In this document: in pieces, positions 43,446 to 51,781 of the stretch
Layout: each line of letters begins with the position of its first letter
Numbering within the stretch: the first letter of the stretch is position 1
From: Roseococcus sp. SYP-B2431
GTDB lineage: Bacteria; Pseudomonadota; Alphaproteobacteria; Acetobacterales; Acetobacteraceae
Direction: 5' to 3'
DNA: 64,000 bases
Assembly: GCF_004336745.1 (NCBI RefSeq)
Contig: NZ_SJXD01000011.1
Span: 1,178,001-1,242,000, forward strand
Notes under the pieces: model-generated
What the model was told of the DNA's origin: nothing
What the model saw: the letters and a program-made list of their open reading frames with translations, nothing else
The model's database searches: none
Made by a program: the position numbers and the translations under genes

Positions 43446-44489
43446 TCAGGCGACGACACCGCGACGGGGGGCGGTAGCGAGCACTCCCGCCTCCTCCAGC
43501 GCGGTGATCTCTTCGGGCGTGAGGCCAGCCTCGGCGAGGACGGCATGATTGTCCTCGCCCAGCCTGCGGCAATTGCCCCGGATGGCGAGCGGACGGCTCG
43601 ACAGGCGGAAGGGAATGCCCTTGGCGGGCTTGCCGTCGGGACTGCGCAGGAGGGCGGTGCCGCGCGCGAAGTCCTCCGAGGCGGCGAGCGCCGCGCCGTC
43701 GCGTACGGGGGCGCTGCCGCCCGGCCATTCGGCGCGCCAGCCCCCCTGCCCGTCCGGCACCACGCGATCGGCGGGCTCGAGCGGATCGGCATTGCCCAGC
43801 CGCGGCGACGGGTTGCCGGCGGCGGCGGCAATCAGCTCCTCGCCCAGCAGGAAGGTGGTGAGCTCGCGCTGGGACAGGTCGAGATGCGCGCCCTCGCCCG
43901 TGCGGTCCCGTTCCAGCAGGGCGGCGACGATGGCGCCCGAGGCGAAGAGGCAGACCACCTGGTCGGGATAGTTCACGTCGCGGCCGGTGATGACCGGCGC
44001 CTCGCCGGAGCCGGTCAGGGCCGCCATGCCGCCCGTGGCTTCCAGGGTGGAGCCGAAGGACACCATGTCGCGATCCGGCCCGTCCTCGCCCTGGCTGGAG
44101 ATGCTGGCGATGATCAGCCGCGGGAATTTTTTGCGCAGCGTGGCGGCGTCGAGGCCCCATTGCGCCAGCACGCCGCGCCGGTAGTTCTCCACCATCACGT
44201 CGGCGGTCCCGAGCAAGCGCAGCAGCGCCTCCTTGCCACGCGGGTCCTTGAGGTCCAGGCAGACCGAGCGCTTGCCGCGATTGGTGAAGGCGAACCAGGG
44301 CGACTGGTTCCACCAGTCGGTCCCGTCCTTCGCGCCGTCCCAGTTGCGGAAAGGATCGACGGCGCCGGGGCCTTCGAGCTTCATCACCTCGGCGCCGAGA
44401 TCGCAGAGCAAGGCCGAGGAGGCCGCGCCGGCCGTCAGCCAGCCGAGATCGACGATGCGGATGCCGGCCAGAGGAAGATCAAGCGGCAT
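43446..44489 (-). CDS. CaiB/BaiF-type (family III) CoA-transferase 1
   Basis: A 347-aa enzyme moving CoA between carboxylates. GIRIVDLGWLTAGAASSALL and GAEVMKLEGPGAVDPFRNWD open the fold; NRGKRSVCLDLKDPRGKEAL and DVMVENYRRGVLAQWGLDAA follow. At the usual catalytic Asp site (YD..xQA..G) this protein reads SFGSTLEATGG, so the standard nucleophile may be absent or shifted. Overlaps the second CoA-transferase by 11 nt; the two may form one active heterodimer. Confidence 0.88.
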   Translation of the reverse strand: MPLDLPLAGIRIVDLGWLTAGAASSALLCDLGAEVMKLEGPGAVDPFRNWDGAKDGTDWWNQSPWFAFTNRGKRSVCLDLKDPRGKEALLRLLGTADVMVENYRRGVLAQWGLDAATLRKKFPRLIIASISSQGEDGPDRDMVSFGSTLEATGGMAALTGSGEAPVITGRDVNYPDQVVCLFASGAIVAALLERDRTGEGAHLDLSQRELTTFLLGEELIAAAAGNPSPRLGNADPLEPADRVVPDGQGGWRAEWPGGSAPVRDGAALAASEDFARGTALLRSPDGKPAKGIPFRLSSRPLAIRGNCRRLGEDNHAVLAEAGLTPEEITALEEAGVLATAPRRGVVA

Positions 44490-45474
44490 GGGCCGTCTCC
44501 GGGGTCACGCGGCGGCCGTTCCAGCTGATGGGCAGGGCCGGCGTGCCGTCCGGCCCGAGGAAGCCGCGGGCCTGGTTCTGGGCGTCGGTGAGCAGTTCGG
44601 CGGGCCATTTCACGGGCCCGACCGGCACGCGATTGGCCTGGGCGGCGGAGGTCACCTCGGCGCGGGTGCGCGCGGCGAACCAGGGGCCGAGGATGGCGAG
44701 AAAATCCGCGCGATGCTTCCGGCGACCCGAAGCGGTGTCGAAGCGCGCGTCATCCAATCGTGGATCGCCCACCGCCCTGCGCAGGCCCGGCCAGTCCTTC
44801 TCCTGGTAGACCAGGGCCACATGCCCGTCCTTGGCCGGCACGGTGTACCAGTCGGCGCGGGCGCCGCCGCGCACGGGCGAGCTGCCGAGCACCAGCACGC
44901 CGGCCGCCACCTTCCAGTTCAGCCAGGTCGCGACGTCGAGCAGCGAGACATCCACGACCTCCTCGCCGCCGGCCCGCAGCGCGGCCAGAATTCCGGTGCA
45001 GGCGGCCAGCCCCGCCGCATAGGCGGCCTGGTGCCCCGCGAGCCGCGCGGGCGGGCCTTCCGCCTCGCCCACGATGCCGAGCAGGCCGGAGAGCGCGAGC
45101 AGGCCGAGCTCGCTCATCGGCCCGTCCTCGCCCGGGCCGAAGACGGAGATGCGCGCCTTCACCGGAACCTCGGAGGCATGCGCGGCCAGGGCCTCGCCGT
45201 CGCCGATCGCCACGTCGAAGTGGCCCGTCGCCGTGCCTGCGTGCTTGCCGAGATTCAGGAAGCGATCCAGCGCGGAGCCCCCGCCCGGCAGCAGCGGCGC
45301 GGCCTGCGCCAGCGGCTCGCCCCCCTCCGGCACGGGCCGCACGACCTCGGCGCCGTAGCTGGCGCAGAGCCGCGCCGCCAGGGACGCGGCCAGCCCGTGC
45401 GGCCGCTGGGCGCAGAGCGCGCCCAGATCCAGCACGCGGCGTCCGGCCAAGGGGGCGACGCTCGGCGCGACCAT
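44479..45474 (-). CDS. CaiB/BaiF-type (family III) CoA-transferase 2
   Basis: A 331-aa protein. GRRVLDLGALCAQRPHGLA and SYGAEVVRPVPEGGEPLAQ replace the usual N-terminal pattern, and DVSLLDVATWLNWKVAAG and DDARFDTASGRRKHRADFLA are CoA-transferase stretches. It is diverged from copy 1 and shorter than normal (about 390 aa). It starts 2 nt after the enoyl-CoA hydratase stop. Likely an incomplete or partner subunit rather than an independent enzyme. Confidence 0.82.
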   Translation of the reverse strand: MVAPSVAPLAGRRVLDLGALCAQRPHGLAASLAARLCASYGAEVVRPVPEGGEPLAQAAPLLPGGGSALDRFLNLGKHAGTATGHFDVAIGDGEALAAHASEVPVKARISVFGPGEDGPMSELGLLALSGLLGIVGEAEGPPARLAGHQAAYAAGLAACTGILAALRAGGEEVVDVSLLDVATWLNWKVAAGVLVLGSSPVRGGARADWYTVPAKDGHVALVYQEKDWPGLRRAVGDPRLDDARFDTASGRRKHRADFLAILGPWFAARTRAEVTSAAQANRVPVGPVKWPAELLTDAQNQARGFLGPDGTPALPISWNGRRVTPETAHAA

Positions 45475-45476
45475 GC

Positions 45477-46253
45477 TCAGCCCTGCCCCGGATTCTTGAT
45501 GCCGGCGGCGAAGCGGGCATTGCCCTCCGCCTGGGCATTGGTCTTCGAGCGGATGGTGAGGTTCACCATCTGCCCGTGATCCATCGCCTCCTGCCAGTCG
45601 GTGATGAAGGCCGGGATCCGGTCCAGCGCCTTCTTGCTCTCCTCCAGCGCCACCGCGTCGAACTGCGCGATCTGCGCCGCGATCTCGCCGGCGCGCGGGA
45701 GAAGCCGGTCGGGCTCCACGCATTCGTTCACCATGCCCCAGCGCTCGGCCGTGGCGCCGTCGATGCGGTTGGTGGTGAGCACCATCCAGGCCGCCTGCTT
45801 GCGCGTGATGCCCGAGAGCTGCGCTGCCGGCCCCGCCATGCCCGGATACGTCGAAAAGCCCATCTCCGGGCAGCCGATGCTGGCCTGGGTGCTGGCCACC
45901 GCAAGATCGCAGATGTTGATCAGCGTCGAGCCGCCGCCCAGCGCCACGCCGTTCACCGCGGCGATGAAGATCGAGGGATGCTTGCGGATCGCCATGTTCA
46001 CCGCGATCCACTCCTCGCCCGCGCCCTCGATGCCGGCCTGGCGGTCCTGCTCGCGCTCCTTCAGGTCCATCCCCGCGCAGAAGCTGCCGCCCGTGCCGGT
46101 GAGGACGATGGCCTTGGCGACGCCACGCAAGTCCTCGAAGGCCTTCAGCAGGCCCTGGCGGCTCTCGCGGTTCATGGAATTGCGCTTCGCCTCGCGGTCG
46201 ATGCGCAGCTCGGCCCAGCCTTCATGGCTGGTGATGACGATGGGTCCGCTCAT
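45477..46253 (-). CDS. Enoyl-CoA hydratase/isomerase family protein
   Basis: A 258-aa crotonase. Oxyanion-hole segments: LTGTGGSFCAGMDLKERE near residue 60 and AAVNGVALGGGSTLINICDL near 110; GCPEMGFSTYPGMAGPAAQL follows. The usual first catalytic Glu region (CDLAVAS) lies where hydratases have E-144-like residues, but Glu is not obvious, so isomerase or hydrolase action is also possible. ATG 46253 overlaps the DUF35 stop by 4 nt. Confidence 0.92.
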   Translation of the reverse strand: MSGPIVITSHEGWAELRIDREAKRNSMNRESRQGLLKAFEDLRGVAKAIVLTGTGGSFCAGMDLKEREQDRQAGIEGAGEEWIAVNMAIRKHPSIFIAAVNGVALGGGSTLINICDLAVASTQASIGCPEMGFSTYPGMAGPAAQLSGITRKQAAWMVLTTNRIDGATAERWGMVNECVEPDRLLPRAGEIAAQIAQFDAVALEESKKALDRIPAFITDWQEAMDHGQMVNLTIRSKTNAQAEGNARFAAGIKNPGQG

Positions 46254-46660
46254 GCTGCTGGTCCGAACTGGGGGAGAACGAAGCCCTCGGGGCCGCCGGG
46301 GAACCGGACGGAGACTTTCTGGCCGATCTTGGCCTCGGCCGCCGTCATGCCGTCGAGATTGGTGAGGAGGTAGGGCCCCTCCTCCAGCTTCACCATCGCC
46401 ACGGGGTAGGGCAGCTCGTCCTTCATCCCGGGGAAATAGCTCTGGTGGAACACCACGAAGGACCAGATCTCGCCGCGCCCGGAAGCGCCGACCCATTCCC
46501 AGTCCGGCCGCCCCGTGAAGGGCGAGACCGGCGCCGGCGGGAAGAAGCACTTCCCGGTCGCCTTGCAGCGCTGGAGGATCAGGTGCCCGTCCTTGCAGGC
46601 GTCCCAGAACGGACGGTTCCAGTTGTCGACGAGGGGCTTGGGGCGTGTCGCGAGGCTCAT
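46250..46660 (-). CDS. DUF35 (zinc-ribbon/OB-fold) acyl-CoA-binding protein
   Basis: A 136-aa two-part protein: an N-terminal rubredoxin-like zinc ribbon with an unusual ligand set (LQRCKATGKCFFPP keeps only one Cys pair), then an OB-fold (GEIWSFVVFHQSYF, VAMVKLEEGPYLLTNLDGM). DUF35 proteins accompany thiolase-like enzymes and shape their CoA channel. It is coupled by 4-nt overlaps to both the thiolase-like and hydratase genes. Confidence 0.9.
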   Translation of the reverse strand: MSLATRPKPLVDNWNRPFWDACKDGHLILQRCKATGKCFFPPAPVSPFTGRPDWEWVGASGRGEIWSFVVFHQSYFPGMKDELPYPVAMVKLEEGPYLLTNLDGMTAAEAKIGQKVSVRFPGGPEGFVLPQFGPAA

Positions 46661-47808
46661 GCGCCCCTCCGCAGGATGAGGCTCTGGGCGATGTTGGTGG
46701 CGCAGATGTACTGCATGGCCTGCACGTCCTTGATCTGACGCTCGCCGCAATCGTCGCGCAGCTGGCGGACGCATTCGGCGATGATCCCCCAGCCCTGCAT
46801 GTAGCTGTCCGAGAGATGGCCGCCGGAGGTATTGGTCGGCCAGCGGCCGCCGAGGCGCAGCGCGCCGTCCTTCACGAAGTTGCCGGACTCGCCCTGCGGG
46901 CAGAAGCCGAGGCCTTCCAGGCTGAGCAGCACGGTCGGAGAAAAATTGTCGTAGATGCCGAGGCCCTGGATGTCCTCCTGCCCGATCCCCGCGCGGTCAT
47001 AGACGCTGCGCGTGGCGCTGAGGTTGGGATACCAGAGGTCGTCGGCCGGGCCGCTGCCGTAGTGGAAGGCGTCCTGCCGCGCATAGCCCGAGAGCAGGAC
47101 CGGCGGGCGCTTCATGTCCTTGGCGCGCTCGGCGCTGGTCATGATCCAGGCCACGGCGCCGTCGTTGATGAGGCAGTAGTCCAGCAGCTTCAGCGGCTCG
47201 CAGATCGGGCGCGCCCTGGCGTGGTCCTCCAGCGTGATCGGCTTGCCGTGCATCACCGCGTCGGGGTTGAGGCAGGCATGGTCGCGGAAGGCCTTGGAGA
47301 CGTGGCCGAGATCGGCATGTGTCGTGCCGAATTGGTGCATGTGGCGCTGCCACATCATGGCGTGGGTGGCGCCGGGGCTGGTCATGCCCCAGGGCGACCA
47401 TTGGCTGTCGCCGCCGCCATACATCATCCGCACCGAGCGGCCGTTATTGCCGTAGACCAGCGCGATGCACTTGGCCGCGCCGCTGTGGATGGCCTGCGCC
47501 GCCAGCGCCAGCGAGACGCCGGAGAAGCGGCCGGGCGCCTCGGTCAGCAGGCAGTATTGCGGGTTGATCCCCATCATCTCGGCGAAGCGCTCGTAGGTGG
47601 GGATGCGGTTGACGATGAGGCCGTCGATGTCGGAGGGCTTGAGGCCGGCATCGTCCAGCGCGGCGTTCAGCGCCTCGCAGCCCAGGCCGTAGCTGTCGGT
47701 CTCGGGAAAGTTGCCGAAGCGGCTGGTGCCGATGCCGGCGAAGGCGACCTTGTCGCGCATCGCCCACGGCTCGTGGAGGGCGGGTGAGGCCACGTTTGTA
47801 TCGGGCAT
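46657..47808 (-). CDS. Thiolase-like protein lacking the nucleophilic cysteine
   Basis: A 383-aa thiolase-fold (SCP-x/Ltp-type) protein. Where thiolases have CGSG, this one reads GRFSGVSLALAAQAIHSG, so the acyl-accepting Cys is missing. The late N-S-G-G motif (TNTSGGHLSDSYMQG) and the glycine-rich DNFSPTVLLSLEGLGF are present. Cys-less thiolases paired with DUF35 include the Ltp1/Ltp2 retro-aldolases of steroid side-chain breakdown, so a C-C cleaving aldolase is a reasonable inference. Heads the six-gene operon, divergent from a LysR gene. Confidence 0.88.
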   Translation of the reverse strand: MPDTNVASPALHEPWAMRDKVAFAGIGTSRFGNFPETDSYGLGCEALNAALDDAGLKPSDIDGLIVNRIPTYERFAEMMGINPQYCLLTEAPGRFSGVSLALAAQAIHSGAAKCIALVYGNNGRSVRMMYGGGDSQWSPWGMTSPGATHAMMWQRHMHQFGTTHADLGHVSKAFRDHACLNPDAVMHGKPITLEDHARARPICEPLKLLDYCLINDGAVAWIMTSAERAKDMKRPPVLLSGYARQDAFHYGSGPADDLWYPNLSATRSVYDRAGIGQEDIQGLGIYDNFSPTVLLSLEGLGFCPQGESGNFVKDGALRLGGRWPTNTSGGHLSDSYMQGWGIIAECVRQLRDDCGERQIKDVQAMQYICATNIAQSLILRRGA

Positions 47809-47908
47809 GATGTTCCTGGTCGTTCCTACCGCGATCCTGCGACAGGTCCAGACAAGCCGCCAGCGCAGGAATTCGCGGGGTAGGCCAACCTGGGGTTAGT
47901 CTGCGCCG
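47809..47908. promoter_or_regulatory. Divergent control region, thiolase-like operon and lysR
   Basis: A 100-nt gap between divergent starts, as expected for a LysR-type regulator and its target. AACC-TGG-GGTT at 47887-47897 is a short inverted repeat that could be part of the LysR site. No full T-N11-A box is clear. Confidence 0.4.
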
Positions 47909-48769
47909 ATGATTGAATCTCTGCCCCCGTTGGCGAGCCTGCATGCCTTCGTCCTGGTGGCGGAGACGGGCAGCCTGGCCGCGGCCGCGGAACGGCTGAA
48001 CGTGACGCAGCCGGCGGTGAGCAAACGGCTTCGCATGCTGGAGGCGCATCTGGGCGTGGCGCTGGTGCGACGCGGGGCGAATGCGCTGCGCCTGACGCCG
48101 GAGGGCGAGAGCTACGCGACGGCGCTGGCCGGCGCCTTCTCGGGGATCCGCACGGCCACGGCGGCGCTGGCCGCGCCCGCCTCGGGGCCGCTGCGCGTGC
48201 GGGCCTATACGACCTGGGCGCTGCGCTGGCTGATCCCGCGGCTGTCGCGGTTTCGGGAGCGGCATCCGGGGCTGGAGGTGGAGGTGACGACCTCGGTGAC
48301 GCCGGTGGATTTTTCGCGCGAGGCCGTAGATGCGGCGATCCGCACCAGCGACCGCCCGCCGGTTCCGGGGGCGGAGCGGCTGCACAAGGTGACCATCGCG
48401 CCCTTCGCGGCGCCGGGGCCGGCGCGGGCGGCGAAGCGGGGCGGGCTGGCGGGGGTGACGCTGCTGGGGAGCGTGGTACGGCCGCAGGATTGGGGGATCT
48501 GGGCGAAGGCGACGGGGACGGCGCTGCCTTCGACGCCGCTGCTGTTCGAGAGCACGTCGCTGGCCGTGCAGGCGGCGATCGAGGGGCTGGGGGCGGTGAT
48601 CGTGTCGCCGTTGCTGGTGGCGGAGGATGTCAAGAGGCGGAGGTTGGTGGGGTTGGCGCAGGGGGATGTGGCGACGGGGGACCACTATTGGCTGGTGCTG
48701 CCGCCGGGGCCAGCGAGAAGGGAGGCGTTGGCGTTTCGGGATTGGTTGGTGGGGGAAATTGCGAATTAG
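47909..48769 (+). CDS. LysR-family transcriptional regulator
   Basis: A 286-aa regulator. The N-terminal winged helix-turn-helix is intact: HAFVLVAETGSLAAAAERLN, VTQPAVSKRLRMLEAHLG, RLTPEGESYATAL. The effector domain starts at about residue 90 (LRVRAYTTWALRWLIPRL) and is GcvA-like. Divergent from the acyl-CoA operon by 100 nt, so it most likely controls that operon in response to the acid or its CoA ester. Followed after 24 nt by the convergent AT-rich gene. Confidence 0.93.
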   Translation: MIESLPPLASLHAFVLVAETGSLAAAAERLNVTQPAVSKRLRMLEAHLGVALVRRGANALRLTPEGESYATALAGAFSGIRTATAALAAPASGPLRVRAYTTWALRWLIPRLSRFRERHPGLEVEVTTSVTPVDFSREAVDAAIRTSDRPPVPGAERLHKVTIAPFAAPGPARAAKRGGLAGVTLLGSVVRPQDWGIWAKATGTALPSTPLLFESTSLAVQAAIEGLGAVIVSPLLVAEDVKRRRLVGLAQGDVATGDHYWLVLPPGPARREALAFRDWLVGEIAN

Positions 48770-48793
48770 TCCCGAAGCGATAGCGCTCGCGCG

Positions 48794-49669
48794 CTATTTT
48801 ACGCGCTCGACGTAATCGAGAAGTTTAGGATTTTTTATAGAACAATGATCTGGAACATCCTTGCCGGTCGGAAATGCAATACGAACCTCTCGTTCGCCAA
48901 CGAACCTATATGGTTTACCAAATATGGCGGGAAGACGACCTCGCGTCCTCAAAGCGCGAGCAAGATTCCTCGTTAAATGTTTTGGAAAACCAGTCACCTT
49001 GCTTAAAGGAAGGCTAGATCGATGTACCTTGAGGTCAGCATACTGCACCAGTCGAATTTCGTACGAATATCCGAGTTCCTGACTTAGTAATTCTGCAAAT
49101 GGTCGAATTTTTATTCGCAAAATAATGGGCCCAAATTTCTTAAGCATTTCATTTTTATTTTCTATATCTCTAGCTGATGAAAAAATATAATTGTCAAATC
49201 CGGATAGTGTCGCAGCAGTTAATTCTCTATTGGCAACTGAATAAGCACAATACGAGCTGCCTTCAAAGCGGTCTCCCGCGGGATCGCCTTGCAATTCAAA
49301 TTGACGATAACGTTCTAAAGAGCCTAGTAAAAAAGATCCTTTGCTTACGTATTTTGAATACGTTTCTTCGGTCACAAATTTGTAAGTATATTCATCGTCG
49401 TAACGCAAAAAATCACCATCTTCATATATTTGCATATTTGTATATACCGAGGCAGGCAGGCCTTTAATGTCATCAAAATAGCCCTGCATCGCTTTAGCAA
49501 ATGCGAAAAGCTGTTCATCAGTAAGCTTGATATCGGGTTTGGTTATTGAAGTGGCCGCAATAATTATCGAACCGCCACCGCCCCTGTATCGAAACCCGAT
49601 ATCTGGCAGAAACTCGAAATCAAGAGGGTGTGGATTAGAGAGATTAGTATCTTCGGGTAGTGTCCACAT
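48794..49669 (-). CDS. AT-rich, probably foreign gene; unknown 291-aa protein
   Basis: Unrecognised. The codon use is AT-rich throughout (ATA, TTA, AAT, AAA common), in sharp contrast to every neighbour, a mark of horizontal gain. A central stretch, ETYSKYVSKGSFLLGSLERY then DPAGDRFEGSSY, resembles the K-G-S-F...L..Y...E..GDR.EG pattern seen in several phage- and defence-island proteins; this link is by memory and weak. No signal peptide or membrane segment. It sits alone between lysR (convergent) and phaZ, 34 nt upstream of phaZ's stop. Confidence 0.75.
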   Translation of the reverse strand: MWTLPEDTNLSNPHPLDFEFLPDIGFRYRGGGGSIIIAATSITKPDIKLTDEQLFAFAKAMQGYFDDIKGLPASVYTNMQIYEDGDFLRYDDEYTYKFVTEETYSKYVSKGSFLLGSLERYRQFELQGDPAGDRFEGSSYCAYSVANRELTAATLSGFDNYIFSSARDIENKNEMLKKFGPIILRIKIRPFAELLSQELGYSYEIRLVQYADLKVHRSSLPLSKVTGFPKHLTRNLARALRTRGRLPAIFGKPYRFVGEREVRIAFPTGKDVPDHCSIKNPKLLDYVERVK

Positions 49670-49703
49670 TTTAAATACTCATATTGTTCTCTGATTCGAT
49701 TCC

Positions 49704-50918
49704 CTATCCCTCATTCGCCTGGATCATCTCCCGCACCCGCGGATAGATCGCCTGCGCCCACCGCCGTCCCGAAAACACCCCGTAATGCCCCACCCCCGTC
49801 TGCAGGTGGTAGCTCCGCATCGTCACCGGCAGGCTGCGGCAGAGGTCCAGCGCCGCCATGGTCTGCCCGATCCCGCAGATGTCGTCCTTCTCGCCCTCCA
49901 CCGCCATGACCGCCGTCCGCCGGATCGCCTCCGGCCGCACCGTCCGCCCGCGCCAGGTGAGCTCGCCCTTCGCCAGGGAATGGTCCTGGAAAATCGTCTT
50001 CACCGTCTCCAGGAAGAAATCCGCCGGCAGGTCCATCACCGCCAGGTACTCGTCGTAGAAGCGGCGGTGCTGCGCGGCCTTGGCCGCGTCGCCGTTGAAC
50101 AGCGCCCAGAACTGCTCGCGATGCGCCTTCATATGCCGGTCGAGATTCATCGACATGAAGGCCGACAGCTGCAGCGCCCCCGGATAGACCCGCCGCCCCG
50201 CCCCCTTGTAGCGCCAGGGCACGGAGGCGATCAGGCTGCGCTCGAACCAGCCGATCTCCTTGCTTTCGGCCAGCCTGTTCACCTCCGTCGGGTGCTGGCG
50301 CGCGTCGATCGGGCCGGCCATCAGCGTCATGCTGCGCGGCGAGCAGCGGTGGCGGTCCTCCGCCATGATCGCGACCGCCGACAGCACCGCGACCACCGGC
50401 TGGCAGACCGCCAGCACATGCCCGCCGGGGCCGATGGCCTCGAGGAACTGCATCACCGTCTCGGTGAACTCGTCGAGGCCGAAGCGGCCGGCGGAGAGCG
50501 GCACGTCGCGGGCGTTGTGCCAATCGGTGATGTAGACGTCGTGGTCCTGCAGCAGCACCTGCACCGTGTTGCGCAGCAGGGTCGCGAAATGGCCGGACAT
50601 GGGGGCGACCACCAGCACGCGCGGCAGGGCCAGGTCGATGTCCTTGCGGAAGTGCAGCAGGCTGGCGAAGGGGTTGGCGGCGACCACCTCCTCCTCGATC
50701 TCCACGGACCGGTTGCCGATGCGCACCGGCTCCAGCCCGAAGGCCGGGCGGGTGGCGGTGATGCCGGCATGGCCGAAGACCTCGAAGGCCGCGCGCAGCG
50801 CCCGCAGCCCGGCGAAGCCCGGATGCTCGATCGGCATCATTGCGCCGCCCAGCCCGCGCGCCATGGACCGGAGCGGGTGGAAGATGTCCTGGCCCGTCTG
50901 CAACGCCTTGTAGATCAT
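49704..50918 (-). CDS. phaZ: Intracellular polyhydroxyalkanoate depolymerase
   Basis: A 404-aa intracellular PHB depolymerase of the PhaZ1 type, which releases hydroxyacids from storage granules. It opens MIYKALQTGQDIFHPLRSMA. VLAVCQPVVAVLSAVA places the catalytic Cys where a serine hydrolase has Ser, as in PhaZ1; SGHFATLLRNTV and GEKDDICGIGQT follow, and GVGHYGVFSGRRW holds the catalytic His near the C-terminus. Partner in turnover to phaC at 27.8 kb, but not linked to it. Confidence 0.93.
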   Translation of the reverse strand: MIYKALQTGQDIFHPLRSMARGLGGAMMPIEHPGFAGLRALRAAFEVFGHAGITATRPAFGLEPVRIGNRSVEIEEEVVAANPFASLLHFRKDIDLALPRVLVVAPMSGHFATLLRNTVQVLLQDHDVYITDWHNARDVPLSAGRFGLDEFTETVMQFLEAIGPGGHVLAVCQPVVAVLSAVAIMAEDRHRCSPRSMTLMAGPIDARQHPTEVNRLAESKEIGWFERSLIASVPWRYKGAGRRVYPGALQLSAFMSMNLDRHMKAHREQFWALFNGDAAKAAQHRRFYDEYLAVMDLPADFFLETVKTIFQDHSLAKGELTWRGRTVRPEAIRRTAVMAVEGEKDDICGIGQTMAALDLCRSLPVTMRSYHLQTGVGHYGVFSGRRWAQAIYPRVREMIQANEG

Positions 50919-51034
50919 CGGTATGTCCTGCCCCGGGGTCCGACGCCGAACCGGGCGCCATGTTGCCCGCGCCGAGGCGTTTCGCAACCGCGAAATCATT
51001 GGTAGCCTGCGCCGAACGGGATCCGGGGGCCGGC

Positions 51035-51781
51035 ATGTCAGGCGTGAAGACTCGCAGCAGGCCCGCGGCGGCCCGGCCCGCCGTGAAGCCCAGGCCGATG
51101 CGGCAGAAGGCGTCCGAGCCCGTGGCGAAGCTGCGCATCAGCAGCCGCAACTACTCCTCCTGGTCCATGCGCGGCTGGCTGATCCTGCGGCTCTCCGGCC
51201 TGCCCTTCCGCACCGAGGTGGCCCAGCCGGACGACCCCCGCACGCGCGCCGAGCTGCTGCTGAACTCCTCCTCCATCCTGCTGCCCTGCCTGGAGCATGA
51301 CGGCGCGGCGGTCTGGGACACGCTCGGCATCGCCGAATACCTGAACGAGCTGCGGCCGGAGGCCGGGCTCTTCCCCCAGGATCGCCTGGCGCGGGCGCGC
51401 TGCCGCTCGATCTGCGGCGAGATGCATGCGGGCTTCCACGCGCTGCGCTCCTCGCTGCCGATGAACCTGAAGGCGCATGTGCACGGCTTCACCGTGTGGT
51501 CGGCGGCGCGGGCGGATATCGAGCGGATCCTGCACCTCTGGCGCGGCTGCCTGGAGGAATGGGGCGGGCCCTGGCTGTTCGGCGCCGAGCGCTGCGTGGC
51601 GGATGCGATGTTCGCGCCCGTGGTGACGCGGTTCCGGACCTACGAGGTGAAGCTGGACGAGGTCTGCGAGGGCTATGCGCGGACCATCGAGGGCTGGGCC
51701 GACTTCCGCGAATGGGTGGAAGCGGCGCAGCAGGAGCCGGAGGCGCGCATCACCGAGCTGGAATTCGACGCCGAGTTCTAG
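51035..51781 (+). CDS. Glutathione S-transferase-like protein
   Basis: A 248-aa GST-fold protein. The thioredoxin-like domain begins RISSRNYSSWSMRGWLILRL, with a Ser/Tyr-rich start like the active region of zeta/tau-type enzymes, then PCLEHDGAAVWDTLGIAEYL; the all-helical C-terminal domain includes ERCVADAMFAPVVTRFRTY. Start is uncertain: ATG 51035 gives a basic 28-residue leader; ATG 51098 would match the family length better. Its TAG stop overlaps the moeA stop on the other strand within a TTCTAGAA palindrome. Confidence 0.85.
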   Translation: MSGVKTRSRPAAARPAVKPRPMRQKASEPVAKLRISSRNYSSWSMRGWLILRLSGLPFRTEVAQPDDPRTRAELLLNSSSILLPCLEHDGAAVWDTLGIAEYLNELRPEAGLFPQDRLARARCRSICGEMHAGFHALRSSLPMNLKAHVHGFTVWSAARADIERILHLWRGCLEEWGGPWLFGAERCVADAMFAPVVTRFRTYEVKLDEVCEGYARTIEGWADFREWVEAAQQEPEARITELEFDAEF

